A stretch of 64,000 nucleotides of DNA from Asterias amurensis (Eukaryota; Echinodermata; Asteroidea; Forcipulatida; Asteriidae), in NCBI RefSeq assembly GCF_032118995.1, contig NC_092668.1:4381501-4445500 (forward strand). The letters run 5' to 3'. Shown here one piece after another: positions 23,601-35,976 of this stretch. The first letter of the stretch is position 1. Each line of letters opens with the position of its first letter. A program made the translations under genes and the position numbers. A model generated the notes under the pieces. That model was not told the DNA's origin and made no database searches. It saw only the letters and a program-made list of their open reading frames with translations.

Positions 23601-26600
23601 TATTTATTGGTTAATTGATTGATTGATTAATATATATTAAATTATTAGTTTATTGATTGTTTGATTGATTAATCAATTGACTTAGTGGTTTGCTAATTAA
23701 TTGATTTAACTATCCTCTTGACAGGTGTTGTTCATGGTGAGCTGAAGAGTATCCTGGATGTGATGTGGTCCATCATCTTACATTGTACCATCCATTCTAC
23801 AGGTATGTCACTATAAATGATTGACAAGGCACTCTCAACTTCATGTCTGTCACTGTTCTGTCGTTAAAGAGAAAAGAAAAAGCGGAGGCATTTCATTTTA
23901 AAGGTTACAACATTTTTAAAGGTTCCTCACAGGCATAGTGGACTTTTTGGTTGAAGGAAAAGTGAAGCTTTGGTTTTTGGGACGGTTCAATTGGTTTAAA
24001 AATGTATACGAATCCCACCCGAGTAATATGCCTGTGAATTCTTTTCACAGAACTCGGGAGAGTACACATCAATGTATATGGGTAAAAAAACGAACTCGGG
24101 AGAGTACACATCGATGTATATGGGTAAAAAACCAAATTGAATATTCTTTAGCCCGATGCAAATGTATTATCTGTTTAAATGTATACTGTTAAACTAACCT
24201 GTGAAAACACCTTTTCAAAGGTGGTAGCATTTTTGAGATTTTGCCGAAAGGTCCAGAGCAGGAAAAATAATCCATAATTTGAATATATAATCTGAGAAAC
24301 GAACATGTCATAATTAATTGCTGCTGCAGCTACAGAACAACCCTGTAGAAAGCTGGGCGTAATTTTTTTAAAATCAGCTTTGCTGTGATTTCTAGTCGAC
24401 AGCCAAAATGAATTTAAATGCTTACAAAATAATCATTTGTTTTTTTGTCCACAGAACAGGCCTCATACCAGCGTACGGTGCGCATCGGTCGTAAGTTACT
24501 CCTACAATGGTGCTGTGAGGAGCTGAGTACCAGTATTGATACCAACAAAAGCATGGCGTCTGTGTATGTAGACCACTCAATATTACTCTTGGTTACCAGG
24601 AAAGAAGGGGATTTAAAGATGTCAGTTTTTTGGCCGATTTTACCACAAAATTTTGATTTAAAATTCAATAGGTATTTTGATGGGGGTCGAGAGGGAGAAA
24701 GTTACAAGCTTTCATTTGAGCCATTGCTCGAAAAAAGTCCGCCAATTATTAGTAGCAGTGAAATAAAGTGCTCAAAATTAGTTGGATTAGTCTGGATCCC
24801 GACAATATATCACGTGACCAATTCTTATGTGTTTTATAAGAAACGTTTTAAATTTTTGTCATGGTTCCTGACCATAAAAAGTAAAAGTTAAACTTTTTTT
24901 CATTAGAGCGGGTGATACTCTTTGAAATACCATTACTCAAGAAACAAATTTTTTCAATGTTTGGGGCCAAAAATTTGACATAGCATCTTTAAGGAAATCA
25001 AGGGAGATTGTTTGAGTAATTGAAAGTAATCTGATTTGATGCATTTTTAGAATAACTGTTTGATATCTTCGGAATTATTGATTAAACGATTGCTTTACTG
25101 ACTGGCTGATTGATTAATTTGTTATTTGGATTGATCGGTTGGGTGATTGATTGATTATTTGACTAATTTAATTATATATTATTTGTTTATTTATTTATTC
25201 ATTCGTTTATTGATTGATTGATTTTTAATTTTTTTAATTTTTATTTTTTTACTTACTATTTATTTATTTATTTACTTGTTTATTTATAATTTTATTTACA
25301 GATTTGCTGGAAACAACCTCCTCTCAGACCTCCTCGCCAATCACTGCTATTTTGAAAACAACAAAAACAACCGGGTAAATATGATCTTCAGTTTCACATT
25401 GTCTTTATCTATGTAATATTTTGTAGAAATGTTATATTTTGAGACAGTACTTTGTACTTACTAGTACTTAATCTCGTAACCTTGTTGAAGGTCATAGGGG
25501 CACCACAGCTGTCTTTTTGAAGATGTGCGCCAAGTGGGGTCTCCGCTAATCTCTGTGAGGTGCTGCATGTCAGGCCCGTTCACTCCTGGATGTTGTCTTC
25601 GCATCGTTTCCTCTGCCTTCCTTGTTTTCTTTTCCCAGGGACTGTGCCTTGTAGTATGGTCTTTGAGAGAGTCCTGTTGACCGGGTGATGTGACCATACC
25701 ACCTCAGTCTCCTCTTCTTTACTGTTGCAAGCAGCTCCTCGTATGGTACTATGGCTTGATGAATCCTATTGCGTACTTCGTCATTGGTGATGTGGTCTGT
25801 AATGAAGAGTAGTATGAAGTAATTGTTGACTGGAATTGAACAATTGAACTAATGTAGTTTTATTTCTTTTTGACAGGAGCGTTACGTTGTGAATCTCACC
25901 AATGGAATCTTAGCCACGGAGGATCATTTTGGAATAACAAAGACACTACTCGGGTATGTTTTTATAACCTAGATGCTCTGCCACCTCAGTGTTGTTTTTT
26001 TTTCTTTGGTCTAGTGTGAATGAAGTGTATTTAAGAATTTGTGTACTTATTTCTTTCCCTTTTTGTTGCAGACCGGCTGATGTAATCAATGGTACATCCG
26101 ATGAACATTCCTTAATGATCTACATTGCTTTACTGCGAAGAAAGGTTTGTATAATCCATCTCTATACTCTACCTAAATCAGGGTTAAAATTTGGGAGAAA
26201 AATCCACAACAGCGCGAGTTTTACAGACACATAATAATATTTATAGTCTTTTTGATCGCATTCCCAGGAAGTATGACCAGGCTTTATGTCGTAAAATTAT
26301 TTTTTCTGTTTGTGTCTTACTTTCAGGCTAACATGTTGACTTCAAGACATGGCACGTTATCCTCGGACGAAGATGAATCTATTAAAATATCTCCCAAGAA
26401 ACAAGTGAGTAAAAAAAAAAACCATTTGATTTATAAGATTTTAGTAGAAAAAGCTTTTTTTGTTCACCTTTGAGAAAGACTCTGCTTGGGTCAAAACGTC
26501 AGGCCTCTAACTATTCTTTTTACTATTTAGTTGAAACTCACAAAATGCTTTGCCAAAATATAACCTCTTTCCGAACAAAATATTTGCTTTTTTTGCTTTT

Positions 26601-29600
26601 TTTTCTAAACTTGTGTTTGCTTATGCTTTTTTATTTTTATTTTTAATCTTTTAATCTTGCTGAATATTACATTTCAATTTGTTGCAATGGCTTCAATTTC
26701 AGCTTCCAAAATTATAGTGTTCATTTTTGTACAAGTCTGATTTGTCTGTTTGGCTTTTTTTGCATATTAACTGAACTTCACGCAATGCTAACATTCGCAC
26801 GCTAAAACTACTTATCAGCGTCAACGATACAATAGCTCTGTAATGTTTTAGATTTTTAACCTTTAACTCTGGACAAAAGTATTTCAAAACTTACAATTTT
26901 GTTGTGGCTTTAAAAGGCCTTACTTGGAAAACCATTTTGAATTTAAAAAATTTTATGGAGACCAAAAGGAAGTATTTGGGCCGGTCAAATTTAACTGGTG
27001 CAAATTCGCACCTTTTTCCGCTAACTTGTTGTATTTTTTACCATCGTTAAAAAAGCAAATACATACTGTTATTTTCCAAGCCTTCCAAAGAACACCAAAT
27101 ACTTGAGTTTTGGGATTTTTCTAACGAGAAGAAGTGGTTTAATATTATGTTAACAATTCGATTAAAAGAGGGGCTATATGGTCAATGTCAAGTTTGTGAT
27201 CTACTCATTTTCCAATAAACAGTCCTTATAGAAATGGAAGACAAATTCAAGTCTCTAACCTAAGTAAAAATAAGTTGTATAATGCCACTTTGATTCTTAC
27301 CCCTCAAGTTCAATATACAAAACAAAAAACATGTTTGAAGATGTCACATTTCAAATATATGGTCTGTATATTTGTGTACAAAGAATTTGTAGTAAATTTT
27401 CTGAATTTTGATGATACAAATCTTAAAAAACAACTCTGAATTTGATCTTTTGACAGGTGTAAAAAAATTCCTCTTTGACCTTTTACACCATTTTGTTGTG
27501 AGGTTACAGACTTGATTTGGTGTTTAAACAAACAGGCGGGATGTGAACAAATGACCTTCGTTTTAATGTGACGGTGCTTTACCAACTGAGCTATCTAGCC
27601 CTATGTTAACGGTCTCCAAATTTTGTCAGTATTTTTGTTTGTATAAGAGAACTTGTAAGTTTGTTCCCATTTCTTTTCAGACTTTATCTATTGGCAAATG
27701 AGTTGATCACAAAACTGAATTTAACCATGAAGTCCCTCTTTATAATGCACAGCTCACCTTTATACAGATAACACGTGCACTCACCAACACACGTACCTTT
27801 AGGTTTGCGAGAATACCTAAACGCACAGTAGGTTTGAAAAGCAGAGTTGTTGAAGTTCACAAGACGCCTGTCGGGATTGACAGGGTGGCATCCTGTCCGT
27901 TTTGTCCCGACCCTTCCGTACAATCCCTGCATCTTGACGATGCGGTCAGTGAGGTGTGTAAATGAAAACTGCTTTTGATGCCTTCTTCAAGACATTGCTT
28001 GAGACATTTTTTCTCTCTCTAAAGTTTCTCCTCAAGTTTTCTTCAAGTTCCATCGCTTGTGGACATCTTTTGAGCTTCAATTTTATTACTCCTCCTTGCT
28101 CCTCCAACCTCCCTCCTCCCCCTCGACCCCCTGTACAGGATGGTACAAAGATGTAATCCAAATTTAGCCGTAGCAAAAGAAAACCCCCCAAAATCATATT
28201 TTGGAAGCTGTCTGACTTTGAAGAATTCGGGACTCAGTTCCAATTGCTTATCACTGGAACAGGCATAACCCTCTTAGAAGTAGATTCACAAATATTTCTG
28301 TGTTGAGTAAAGCCGGGTTCATACCTCAAGCGGGGGTGAATGCAAAGCAAATTTTTGGTGACACAATGATCAGTCGTGCTGATTTTCCATTTATAACGCA
28401 AGAAAATTGTCTTCACTTGAAGTTTTCTTGGCTTTACATGTACCAAAGAGTAGATTAGTTGTGAGAATATGGGTTACACTCCCTTGGCCCTGTGTTCCTT
28501 TAATCATGTGGTGATCTTTAAACTCTGTGTTCCTTAGCCCTGCTTTCCTTAAGCCCTGCATTCCAATAGCCCTGCATTCCCTTAGCCCTGCGTTCCCTTA
28601 GCACTGCGCTCCCTTGGTCCTGCACTCCCTTAGCGATGTGTTCCCTTAGCCCTGCCCCTGCGCTCCCTTAGTCCTGCACTCCCTTAGCAATGTGTTCCCT
28701 TAGCCCTGTGTTCCCTTAGCCTTGCGTTCCCTTAGCACTGCGCTCACTTAGCCCTGCGCTCCCTTGGTCCTGCACTCCCTTAGCGATGTGTTCCCTTAAC
28801 CCTGTGTTCCCTTAGCCTTGCGTTCCCTTAGCACTGCGCTCACTTAGCCCTGCGCTCCCTTGGTCCTGCACTCCCTTAGCGATGTGTTCCCTTAGCCCTG
28901 TGCTCACTTAGTCCTGCACTCCCTTAGCCCTGTGTTTCCTTAGCCCTGCACTCCCTTAGTCCTGCACTCCCTTAGCCCGGTGTTCCCTTAGCCCTGTGTT
29001 CCCTTAGCCTTGCTTACCTTAGCACTGCGCTCACTTAGCCCTGCGCTCCCTTGGTCCTGCACTCCCTTAGCCCTGGGCTCCCTTAGTCCTGCACTCCCTT
29101 AGCCCTGTGTTCCCTTAGCCCTGCACTCCCTTAGTCCTGCACTCCCTTAGCCCTGTGTTCCCTTAACCCAGTGCTCCCTTAGCCGTGTTTCCTTAGCCCT
29201 GTGTTCCCTTAACCCTGTGCTCCCTTAGCCGTGTTTCCTTAGCACTGCGCTACCTTAGTCCTGCACTCCCTTAGCCCGGTGTTCCCTTAGCCCTGCACTC
29301 CCTTAGTCCTGCACTCCCTTAGCCCTGTGTTCCCTTAACCCAGTGCTCCCTTAGCCGTGTTTCCTTAGCCCTGTGTTCCCTTAACCCTGTGCTCCCTTAG
29401 CCGTGTTTCCTTAGCACTGCGCTACCTTAGTCCTGCACTCCCTTAGCGATGTGTTCCCTTAGCCCTGTGTTCCCTTAGCCTTGCGTTCCCTTAGCACTGC
29501 GCTCACTTAGCCCTGCGCCCCCTTGGTCCTGCACTCCCTTAGCCCTGTGTTCCCTTAACCCTGTGCTCCCTTAGCCCTCTGTTCCCTTAGCCCTGCGCTC

Positions 29601-32600
29601 CCTTGGTCCTGCACTCCCTTAGCGATGTGTTCCCTTAGCCCTGCGCTCCCTTGGTCCTGCACTCCCTTAGCGATGTGTTCCCTTAGCCCTGCACTCCCTT
29701 AGTCCTTCGCTCCTTTAGCCATGTGTGCCTTTAGCCGTGGGTTCCTTTTAGCCATGTGTGCCTTTAGCCCTGCATTCCTTAAGCCCCTGCATTCCTTAAG
29801 CCCTGCATTCTTTTAGCCCTGTATTCCAGTAGCCCTGTGCTCCCTCAGCCCTGGGTTCATTAAGCCCCTGCATTCTTTTAGCCCTGTATTCCAGTAGCCC
29901 TGTGCTCCCTCAGCCCTGGGTTCATTAAGCCCCTGCATTCTTTTAGCCCTGTATTCCAGTAGCCCTGTGCTCCCTCAGCCATGGGTTCATTAAGCCCCTG
30001 CATTCATTTAGCCCTGTATTCCAGTAGCCCTGTGCTCCCTCAGCCATGGGTTTATTAAGCCCCTGCATTCATTTAGCCCTGTATTCCAGTAGCCCTGTGC
30101 TCCCTCAGCCCTGGGTTCATTAAGCCCCTGCATTCTTTTAGCCCTGTATTCCAGTAGCCCTGTGCTCCCTCAGCCCTGGGTTCATTAAGCCCCTGCATTC
30201 ATTTAGCCCTGTATTCCAGTAGCCCTGTGCTCCCTCAGCCCTGGGTTCATTAAGCCCCTGCATTCTTTTAGTCCTGCGCTCCCTTAGCCCTGTGCTCCCT
30301 CAGCCTTGGGTTCCTTTTAGCCATGTGTGCCTTTAGCCCTGCATTCCTTAAGCCCCTGCATTCTTTTAGCCCTGTATTCCAGTAGCCCTGTGCTCCCTCA
30401 GCCCTGCATTCCTTAAGCCCCTGCATTCTTTTAGCCCTGTATTCCAGTAGCCCTGTGCTCCCTCAGCCCTAGGTTCCTTTTAGCCCTGTGTTCCTTCAGC
30501 CCTGTAAACTTTTCATTAGCCCTCCGTTTATATAGCTCATCATTAGTGCTGGGCGAATAGTGAACTTTTGTTATTCGGATACCGCTGGCCAACTATCCGA
30601 AATTAACTGGATACTCGAATAATTTTTTTCGCCACGAGAGGGCGCTATTAAAAAAAATATTAGAAAAATATATTTTTTTTGCCAATAGAGGGCGCTGTTC
30701 GTTTGTGAATGAGATCTTATGGGCGGATTGATATTAGTTTTAGACAGTGTCACTCAGTTCATTCATAGAAATTACCGGATCTAATTTAAAGATGGCGATT
30801 TGCTTTTTCTTTTGATCGTGATTGACTCTACGTGAAGGAAAATTTGTGTAATCTTTGGACAAATTACGTCAGAAATGTCATTGTTTTAACTCTTCACGGA
30901 GGTGAGCATAGTTAAATACTTAATTTATACTGTTTTATGCTGTCTTAACAGAAGTTTCATAAGGATTCAGACGAAACATTTATATCCGTTGTCGCCCGAC
31001 GTCCGCGGATATTCGGATAGTTAAAGAATATCCGGTTACTCGGTTGTTATTACAGAATTATCCGGTTTGTACACAGGTATTTGCGCCCTATGCGGATATC
31101 CGGTTAAGAAAAAAAAGGCATTCGCGGTTACGGATAGGAAAACCTATTCGCCATTAACCGGATATTCGAATAATTCGCCCAGGCCTACTCATCATCTTGG
31201 GTGGTAGGATGATTCGTCTACTTCCATTAACCATTTTTTTCTCAATTTGGTTTTCTCACTAACACTGTTTCCTAACAGCTGAACAAGCATTTTCATTCTC
31301 TGCTGTGATTACTGAAGATGATGCTCAATTTGGCCTTCTCAACTTTTCTCCCTTTTCAGCTATATCAATCATCCTTTTATTATTTCTTCATAGCTTTTAC
31401 TCAATTTGCTGTGTTTTATCCCAATACTCACATTTTCTTAAAATAATTTGATTTCATTACACAATAACCAGCCAGTTATGTTAAATTGTTTGTCATTAAA
31501 CAAACAAACGATTGTTTCATAAAAAGTAAATATGATTCAGTTTTTTAAAGCACTCGTGTTTTTCTTTCCCAACAGTCTCCAAACACAAGTAAACTATCAT
31601 TTGGTAATTCGGCACACAGTGAGCGCTCTTCCACCACCTTCTCCCATTTGTCCACTCCACAACCTCCCCACAATCGCTATGGCCCGGACCTCTCCTTCTT
31701 AAGTTACAAACCCCCATCTGTGGCGTCATCGCAGAGTCGAACGACGACCCAAGACATCACACCAGAGAAAAGCGACTCTGGGATCTCAACATCAGCAGAT
31801 GCTCCTTCCACTGCATCTTCAAGTCTTCCGAGTGTGACGTCTTCCAGGACCCTGGGAGAGCAGCGACTAGACTGGCGAGAAAACGGAGACGCTGTCTCAG
31901 CTGGTAACGCGAGACAGTCCCGCGAAGACAAATACAGTAAGAAAGATACTCCTTATGGGGCTCCATCTTCAGTGAGAACGGAACCAAGATTTCCAGAGAG
32001 AGGAGCTGATGATGCTAGAGATATTGTCTCAAGGAGAACAGACCTAAGTCTCAAAAATGTTGAGACGATAAAGAATTCATCCTTCTCAGGGCTTCCTCGT
32101 GGTTCATCTAGACCACAAGACATTAAGATACAGGGTAGGACCTCCTCAAGTGGGATGAAAGATACAAGTGAGATGGGGAGAGATGAGCAAGATGCTGATG
32201 AGAGGACGAGACGAGGTGAAGCGGTTGATCAGATCAATACCTCTAGAGTACAAGGTTGGTTTAATAGATGTTAGTTTTGCATCAGGTTTGAAGAATATCA
32301 TTTGTTTTAACCCTTATACTGATGTGTATTTAGCACTGCATACTCTTCTTAGTTCTGTTAACAAAACAAAAATCCTCAGGCAAATCACTCGGCCAGGGGT
32401 CGAAATTAAGTGTATTTTCATGGTAGTCAGCAGGGCTAGTTACCAATAATTTTTAGTAGCCCTGATGAGATTTTGGTAGCCCGAAAGACACATTATGTCT
32501 CGCGTCACGGCTCAAACTTTACAATACACCATAGCACAGTTCTTTGTTGTTTGTAATGATGATTTTTGCATTGTTTTTCCACTAGCCCGTCGGGCTATCA

Positions 32601-35600
32601 AACTGGAAAAATCAGTAGCCCGGCTGTAAATCTGGTAGTCCCGGGCTAGCGGGCTAGTGGCAATTTCGACCCCTGCTCGGCTGAGATTCAAACCCACAAC
32701 CTTTGCATTGCTAGAGCAGTTGTCTTGCCACTAGACCACCCAGCTAGCCCGGTGCTTAGAGGTAGTTTGAATTTTATGTGATAGTAGCGGGTATTGCAAT
32801 GATTTGATGATTGCATCAGGGAAGAAGAATACAATTTGTTTTTCTCATACACCAATGTCTATTATTTAACTAATCACCACTGTACACAAATATTTCTAGT
32901 ATTTACCAATAGTGTCCAGTGCATTTTAAAAAGTCTTAAATTAGATTTTTTGAAGTGTGCAGATACTCTAACATTGATGGCTCATCATAAGTCTGGATTT
33001 TTTTAATTTTTTTTTTCTGCAGGAAATGGAGTTGTCCTCACCCCTGACGATGAGCTACTTCATCTTCTGGAGACCATCGGCGAGGAGAGTCAACACCTAC
33101 GCCTGGAGCTGAGTGAAACCAAGCAACGAGAAGCTATCTTGAAGACACAGCTTGAGGAGGAGACGGTCGGCAGTCAGGAGGAGAAAGTCATCTCCAAGCT
33201 GGTCCAAGAGCTTGAGATGCTCAGAACTGAAAACCGCAGACTCTTCCGGGAATCGGCGACCTCTAAAAATGCCAACGCACAGGATCGGAAAGCAATGGAG
33301 AAGTTGAATACGACCATCACGAAGTTGCAGACTGAAGTTGAGCATTTGAATGCGGAGAATTTCAACCTGAGGATGAAATCAAAGGTTGGGAGTGATGTGG
33401 GATCGGTAGAGATACGAAGAGGAAGAGGGAGTGACGTGAAGAGTTTGCCCACAGCAACTGAGGAGGAAGAACGCTCATCAAGATTTCAGGACTCGGATTC
33501 TTACGATCTTAAAAGACAAGTTGCTAGGGCCGAGAGTAAAGGAGAGTTCCTTCAAGCTAGACTGACGGAGATGGAGGAAGAAATGACACGGAAACTAAAC
33601 CAAGCCAGTGAGGATCTGAAGCTCACAAGGCACGAGAATCTACGTCTTGAGAAAGAATGTAAGCTGCTAAGGATGAGCAATGAAACAAGTCACTTGGAGG
33701 TGGAGACGGTCGCTGGACGTTGCCGGCGCCTTGAGGAGTATCTTGCCCACGCCCAGAAACGAAACACTCGATTAGCTCAGCAACTTGATGATGAAGCTTT
33801 CAAAGCATTGTCTCAAGACAGACGAGACCAAAGTCGTGTAGTGATGGCAAGACTTGAGGAAGAGAGTACCCTCCTGAAGGAGAAACTTGGCTTAGCGGAA
33901 GAGGAGAGAGGACTTCTGAAGCATGAGCTAGCTCACTATCGCCAGAATAAGACGACCCTAGATGAAGTCTTAAGAGCTTGGGATGTCCAAACTAGTAAGA
34001 AGTTCCAGTCCTTTGTGGATGATTTTAAGCTCCCTATCAATGAGCAAAGAGAACACGAAGAGACCCAGAGGTCCAGGAATCCTGAAATAAAACCCGAGGG
34101 GACAGAAGTCAAAACTCGGGAACTTCAGGAAGTAATGCATTCATCTTGTGTTACTTCATCGAGTAGAAAGGAGAATACACAACAGGTGTCTATCAAACAG
34201 GCAACAGCCGCCTCAAGTTTACCATCCAAGGCAGAAATTAAGCTGGCTGTTGATGAGGTAGGGTCGAAGGAACTCCAAGCCGCCATTGACGACAAGTACT
34301 TACAAACCAGCCCCTCGAGAAGAGACTCTGATACAGAGGTAGACTCGGAGATGGAGTCACAAACCACCGATGATACCTTCTCAGATCTCCCAAATGGATA
34401 CTCTGAGAAGGCAAGAATAGAAGCAGGAGGGGTTGCTAAGACGGCTTCATCTGAGGCATACAGGAGGCCCAGCTTGGGAGATCTGATTGTAGCTAAATCA
34501 CAACCTGAACGTAAAGAAAAACCTCCAAACCAAGAAATCCAAGATAGATCAGATTCGGTGATGTTGTCTCGTGTTTCGAATGAAGACAAACTTAATGATC
34601 GGGATGTTGCTAAGAAAGAAAGTGAGACAAATTCTATTGTAGGTGCTGCTGAAGCAAACACCACCAGCGTGCCTCCTGCTCGGACTCATTTGACAGGAAG
34701 GACAAGATTCAGTGCCGTCAATGCTAGTATTGAAACTCTCAGAGGAATCACACAGAAAGCTAAGTTGGTCCCAGAGAGAACGCTACCTTCTGAGGAAGGT
34801 ACAATCCAAAAGGAGGTAGGAAAGAGCGATGTCCAGACAAGAGATGCTGAGGGAACACGAGATGGAGATCAAGTTGCTTTGAAGACGGGAGAAGATGATT
34901 TGAAGATTGACGCAAACGGAGGAACCGCAATCACAAATGGGTTTGGTTTGGATAGCTCAAACTTGACAACAAACGGAGGTAGTTTTGATTCACAAAGTCT
35001 TCCTGAAAAAGATCCCTCATCGTCGTTCATGATTCGTCAGAGGTTAAGCCCAGCACGAGGGCGCTTCTCAAGATGGAGGAGGCTGCAGAGTAGTCGATTC
35101 CAACCGGCGCTTGACGGGTCTTACCTCGATGAAAACAGAGTGAGCTCTGAATCTCTTCACAAGATGCCGGCCGATCGAATACCAGACTGGAGAAACCGAA
35201 GTCATAGTTTAACCAGCTCTCTGAATCTAAAACCTGCCTCAAGCCTTCCTTCGTTGCATCAGCAAGACTCTGTCCACTCTGAGATGGGATCCAACAGCTT
35301 CGAGTCTGAAGAGGAATACGCATCCCTTCCAGACCGCCGCAACATTGTCTTAGGAACAGGAGGGGGAGATGCTAAAGAAACAACCAAAAGAGAAGGAGCA
35401 AACAGGAAGGACGTGAGTAAGAAATCTCTTGACAGGGACAGAGGAGATGGGGACACGAGTACTCAAGAGGAAAGACTTGGCTCAAGAGCGGCGCCAGCGG
35501 GAAGCGTCAGTAAACCACAGTTCTCATCACCGCAGAGGTTGGGCTTTTTAAGATCCAAGCTCGGCATCAAACTCGAGAGGGAGCTTCTCAGTCCAAGGAG

Positions 35601-35976
35601 CATGCTGAGAAAAACTTATCTCGATGATACCACCCTGGCTTCTACTACGTCTTGTGCAGATGGTCCAAAGCTACAATCGACCAATGTGAATCATTCGGAT
35701 GAACGATCAACCAATCAAATGCATTCGTCAAAACCTGAAGCTCCTCCGGTTGGATTATCAAACGGGAAAGACGATGAGACTAAATCCAATGAAGAGAACA
35801 CCTCAAAGACGCCTTTGAAGACAGAAGGTAAGACGTCCGTCTCACAAATGAGCAGCCCTGATGTCTCGGAGCTTTCTCCTGCATCTTACAATCGCTTCTA
35901 CAAACATAAGATGTTGGGTGAGAAGGATCAAGAGTTAGCAAACAGCATCATTGATAAGTATCTCAATACATTCTGA
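20603..35976 (+). CDS. Tandem calponin-homology, coiled-coil protein
   Basis: Eleven coding exons join in phase: 20603-20626, 21578-21715, 22718-22820, 23725-23802, 24455-24563, 25302-25374, 25877-25953, 26072-26144, 26327-26404, 31576-32254 and 33023-35976 (TGA), giving 1461 aa. Residues about 9-110 look like a calponin-homology (CH) domain (LRDGTIFCHLIELLTG) and 120-224 a second one (LLLQWCCEEL ... DVINGTSDEHSLMIYIALL), the DEHS and LLQW segments recalling filamin/spectrin-type actin-binding CH pairs. Residues 226-480 are Ser/Thr-rich and disordered. Coiled coils follow at about 485-590 and 637-790, rich in Glu, Lys, Leu and Arg. The rest is low-complexity charged sequence, ending in a more ordered 33-residue tail (YNRFYKHKMLG ... 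SIIDKYLNTF). Likely an actin- or cytoskeleton-associated scaffold; this is inferred from domains. I do not recognise an orthologue. Intron 9 (5.2 kb) holds a minisatellite and a hAT-like element. Confidence 0.85.
20684..20952. repeat. Family A TTAA element (copy A5)
   Basis: TTAAAGTCACTGGACACTAT ... AGTGTCCACTGCCTTTAA. Internal hairpin with perfect 16-bp arms at 20838-20853 and 20865-20880. It sits 58 nt after the first coding exon of the CH-domain gene. Confidence 0.9.
22228..22610. repeat. Family A TTAA element (copy A6)
   Basis: TTAAAGGCAGTGGACGCTAT ... AGTGTCCACTGCCTTTAA with the internal TTTTGAGACCTCA / TGAGGTCTCAAAA hairpin near 22410-22447. Confidence 0.9.
23000..23710. repeat. (TTGATTGA)-rich low-complexity intron
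   Basis: Irregular TTGATTGATTGG-type words over about 700 bp in intron 3 of the CH-domain gene, interrupted by ordinary sequence at 23240-23440. Confidence 0.7.
24005..24135 (+). repeat. SINE remnant with internal direct duplication
   Basis: CGAATCCCACCCGAGTAATATG (B-box-like, shared with 43850-43872) is followed by two 42-bp direct copies starting CGAACTCGGGAGAGTACACA or its variant, at about 24050 and 24091. Confidence 0.6.
25168..25300. repeat. (TTTA)n-rich low-complexity tract
   Basis: TTTATTTATT runs leading into the acceptor of exon 25302-25374. Confidence 0.8.
25460..25800 (-). pseudogene. Decayed non-LTR retrotransposon ORF2 tail
   Basis: Minus-strand conceptual translation gives RLRWYGHITR followed, after a 2-bp frame disruption, by a Lys/Arg-rich stretch ending in RQRKRCEDNIQE and then a stop codon where the family usually has Trp. 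This is the C-terminal end typical of endonuclease/reverse-transcriptase proteins of non-LTR retrotransposons. The frameshift and stop show it is dead. It lies in intron 6 of the CH-domain gene, antisense to it. Confidence 0.75.
26471..26505 (+). repeat. Hammerhead-like short repeat (GAAAGA...AAAACGTCAGGCC)
   Basis: TTTGAGAAAGACTCTGCTTG then GGTCAAAACGTCAGGCC. Closely related copies at 41293-41330 and 42349-42380. Confidence 0.6.
27535..27610 (-). repeat. tRNA-derived SINE fragment
   Basis: Minus strand reads GGGCTAGATAGCTCAGTTGG with a degenerate B box; same family as 3195-3280. Confidence 0.6.
28307..28390. repeat. Family H fragment (H3)
   Basis: TAAAGCCGGGTTCATACCTC matches the left end of the 9003 element; the right end is missing. 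Confidence 0.5.
28477..30510. repeat. Large 16-bp minisatellite with 65-bp higher-order repeat
   Basis: About 2 kb of a 16-bp unit, TCCCTTAGCCCTGTGT with variable last four bases (GCAC, GCGC, GTGC, ATGT). From about 29791 the array switches to a 65-bp composite (about four units plus one base): the start TTCATTAAGCCCCTGCATTC or a one-base variant occurs at 29856, 29921, 29986, 30051, 30116, 30181 and 30246, exactly 65 bp apart. It lies in intron 9 of the CH-domain gene. Confidence 0.95.
30544..31187. mobile_element. hAT-like non-autonomous DNA transposon
   Basis: 644 bp bounded by TAGTGCTGGGCGAA and its near reverse complement TTCGCCCAGGCCTA, flanked by a perfect 8-bp duplication CTCATCAT (30536-30543 and 31188-31195). 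Eight-base duplications with TAG/CAG termini fit hAT elements. Inside are many ATTCGAATA/CGGATATTCG words and two AGAGGGCGCT motifs (30632-30645, 30682-30695). No transposase reading frame. Confidence 0.85.
32295..32750 (-). repeat. tRNA-derived SINE split by a 282-bp insertion
   Basis: Flanks 32295-32393 and 32676-32750 join into one SINE of the same family as 5260-5625; the minus strand carries a B-box-like GGTTTGAATC. Confidence 0.65.
32394..32675. mobile_element. 282-bp inverted-repeat element nested in SINE (family I)
   Basis: Ends CAGGGGTCGAAATT and AATTTCGACCCCTG are perfect reverse complements, flanked by direct repeat CTCGGC (32388-32393 and 32676-32681). The interior holds short AGCCCGtcGGGCT palindromes. 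Superfamily not assigned. Confidence 0.8.
32895..32930. repeat. Family A terminal fragment
   Basis: AGTATTTACCAATAGTGTCC then AGTGCATTTTAAA matches one family A end only. Confidence 0.6.

Noticed and set aside
28477..30510. Possible CRISPR-like array
   Set aside because: Units are contiguous 16-bp repeats without unique spacers, in an animal intron.
34125..34664. 179-residue open frame on the minus strand inside the last exon of the CH-domain gene
   Set aside because: It is the antisense shadow of the 945-residue plus-strand frame and resembles no protein.
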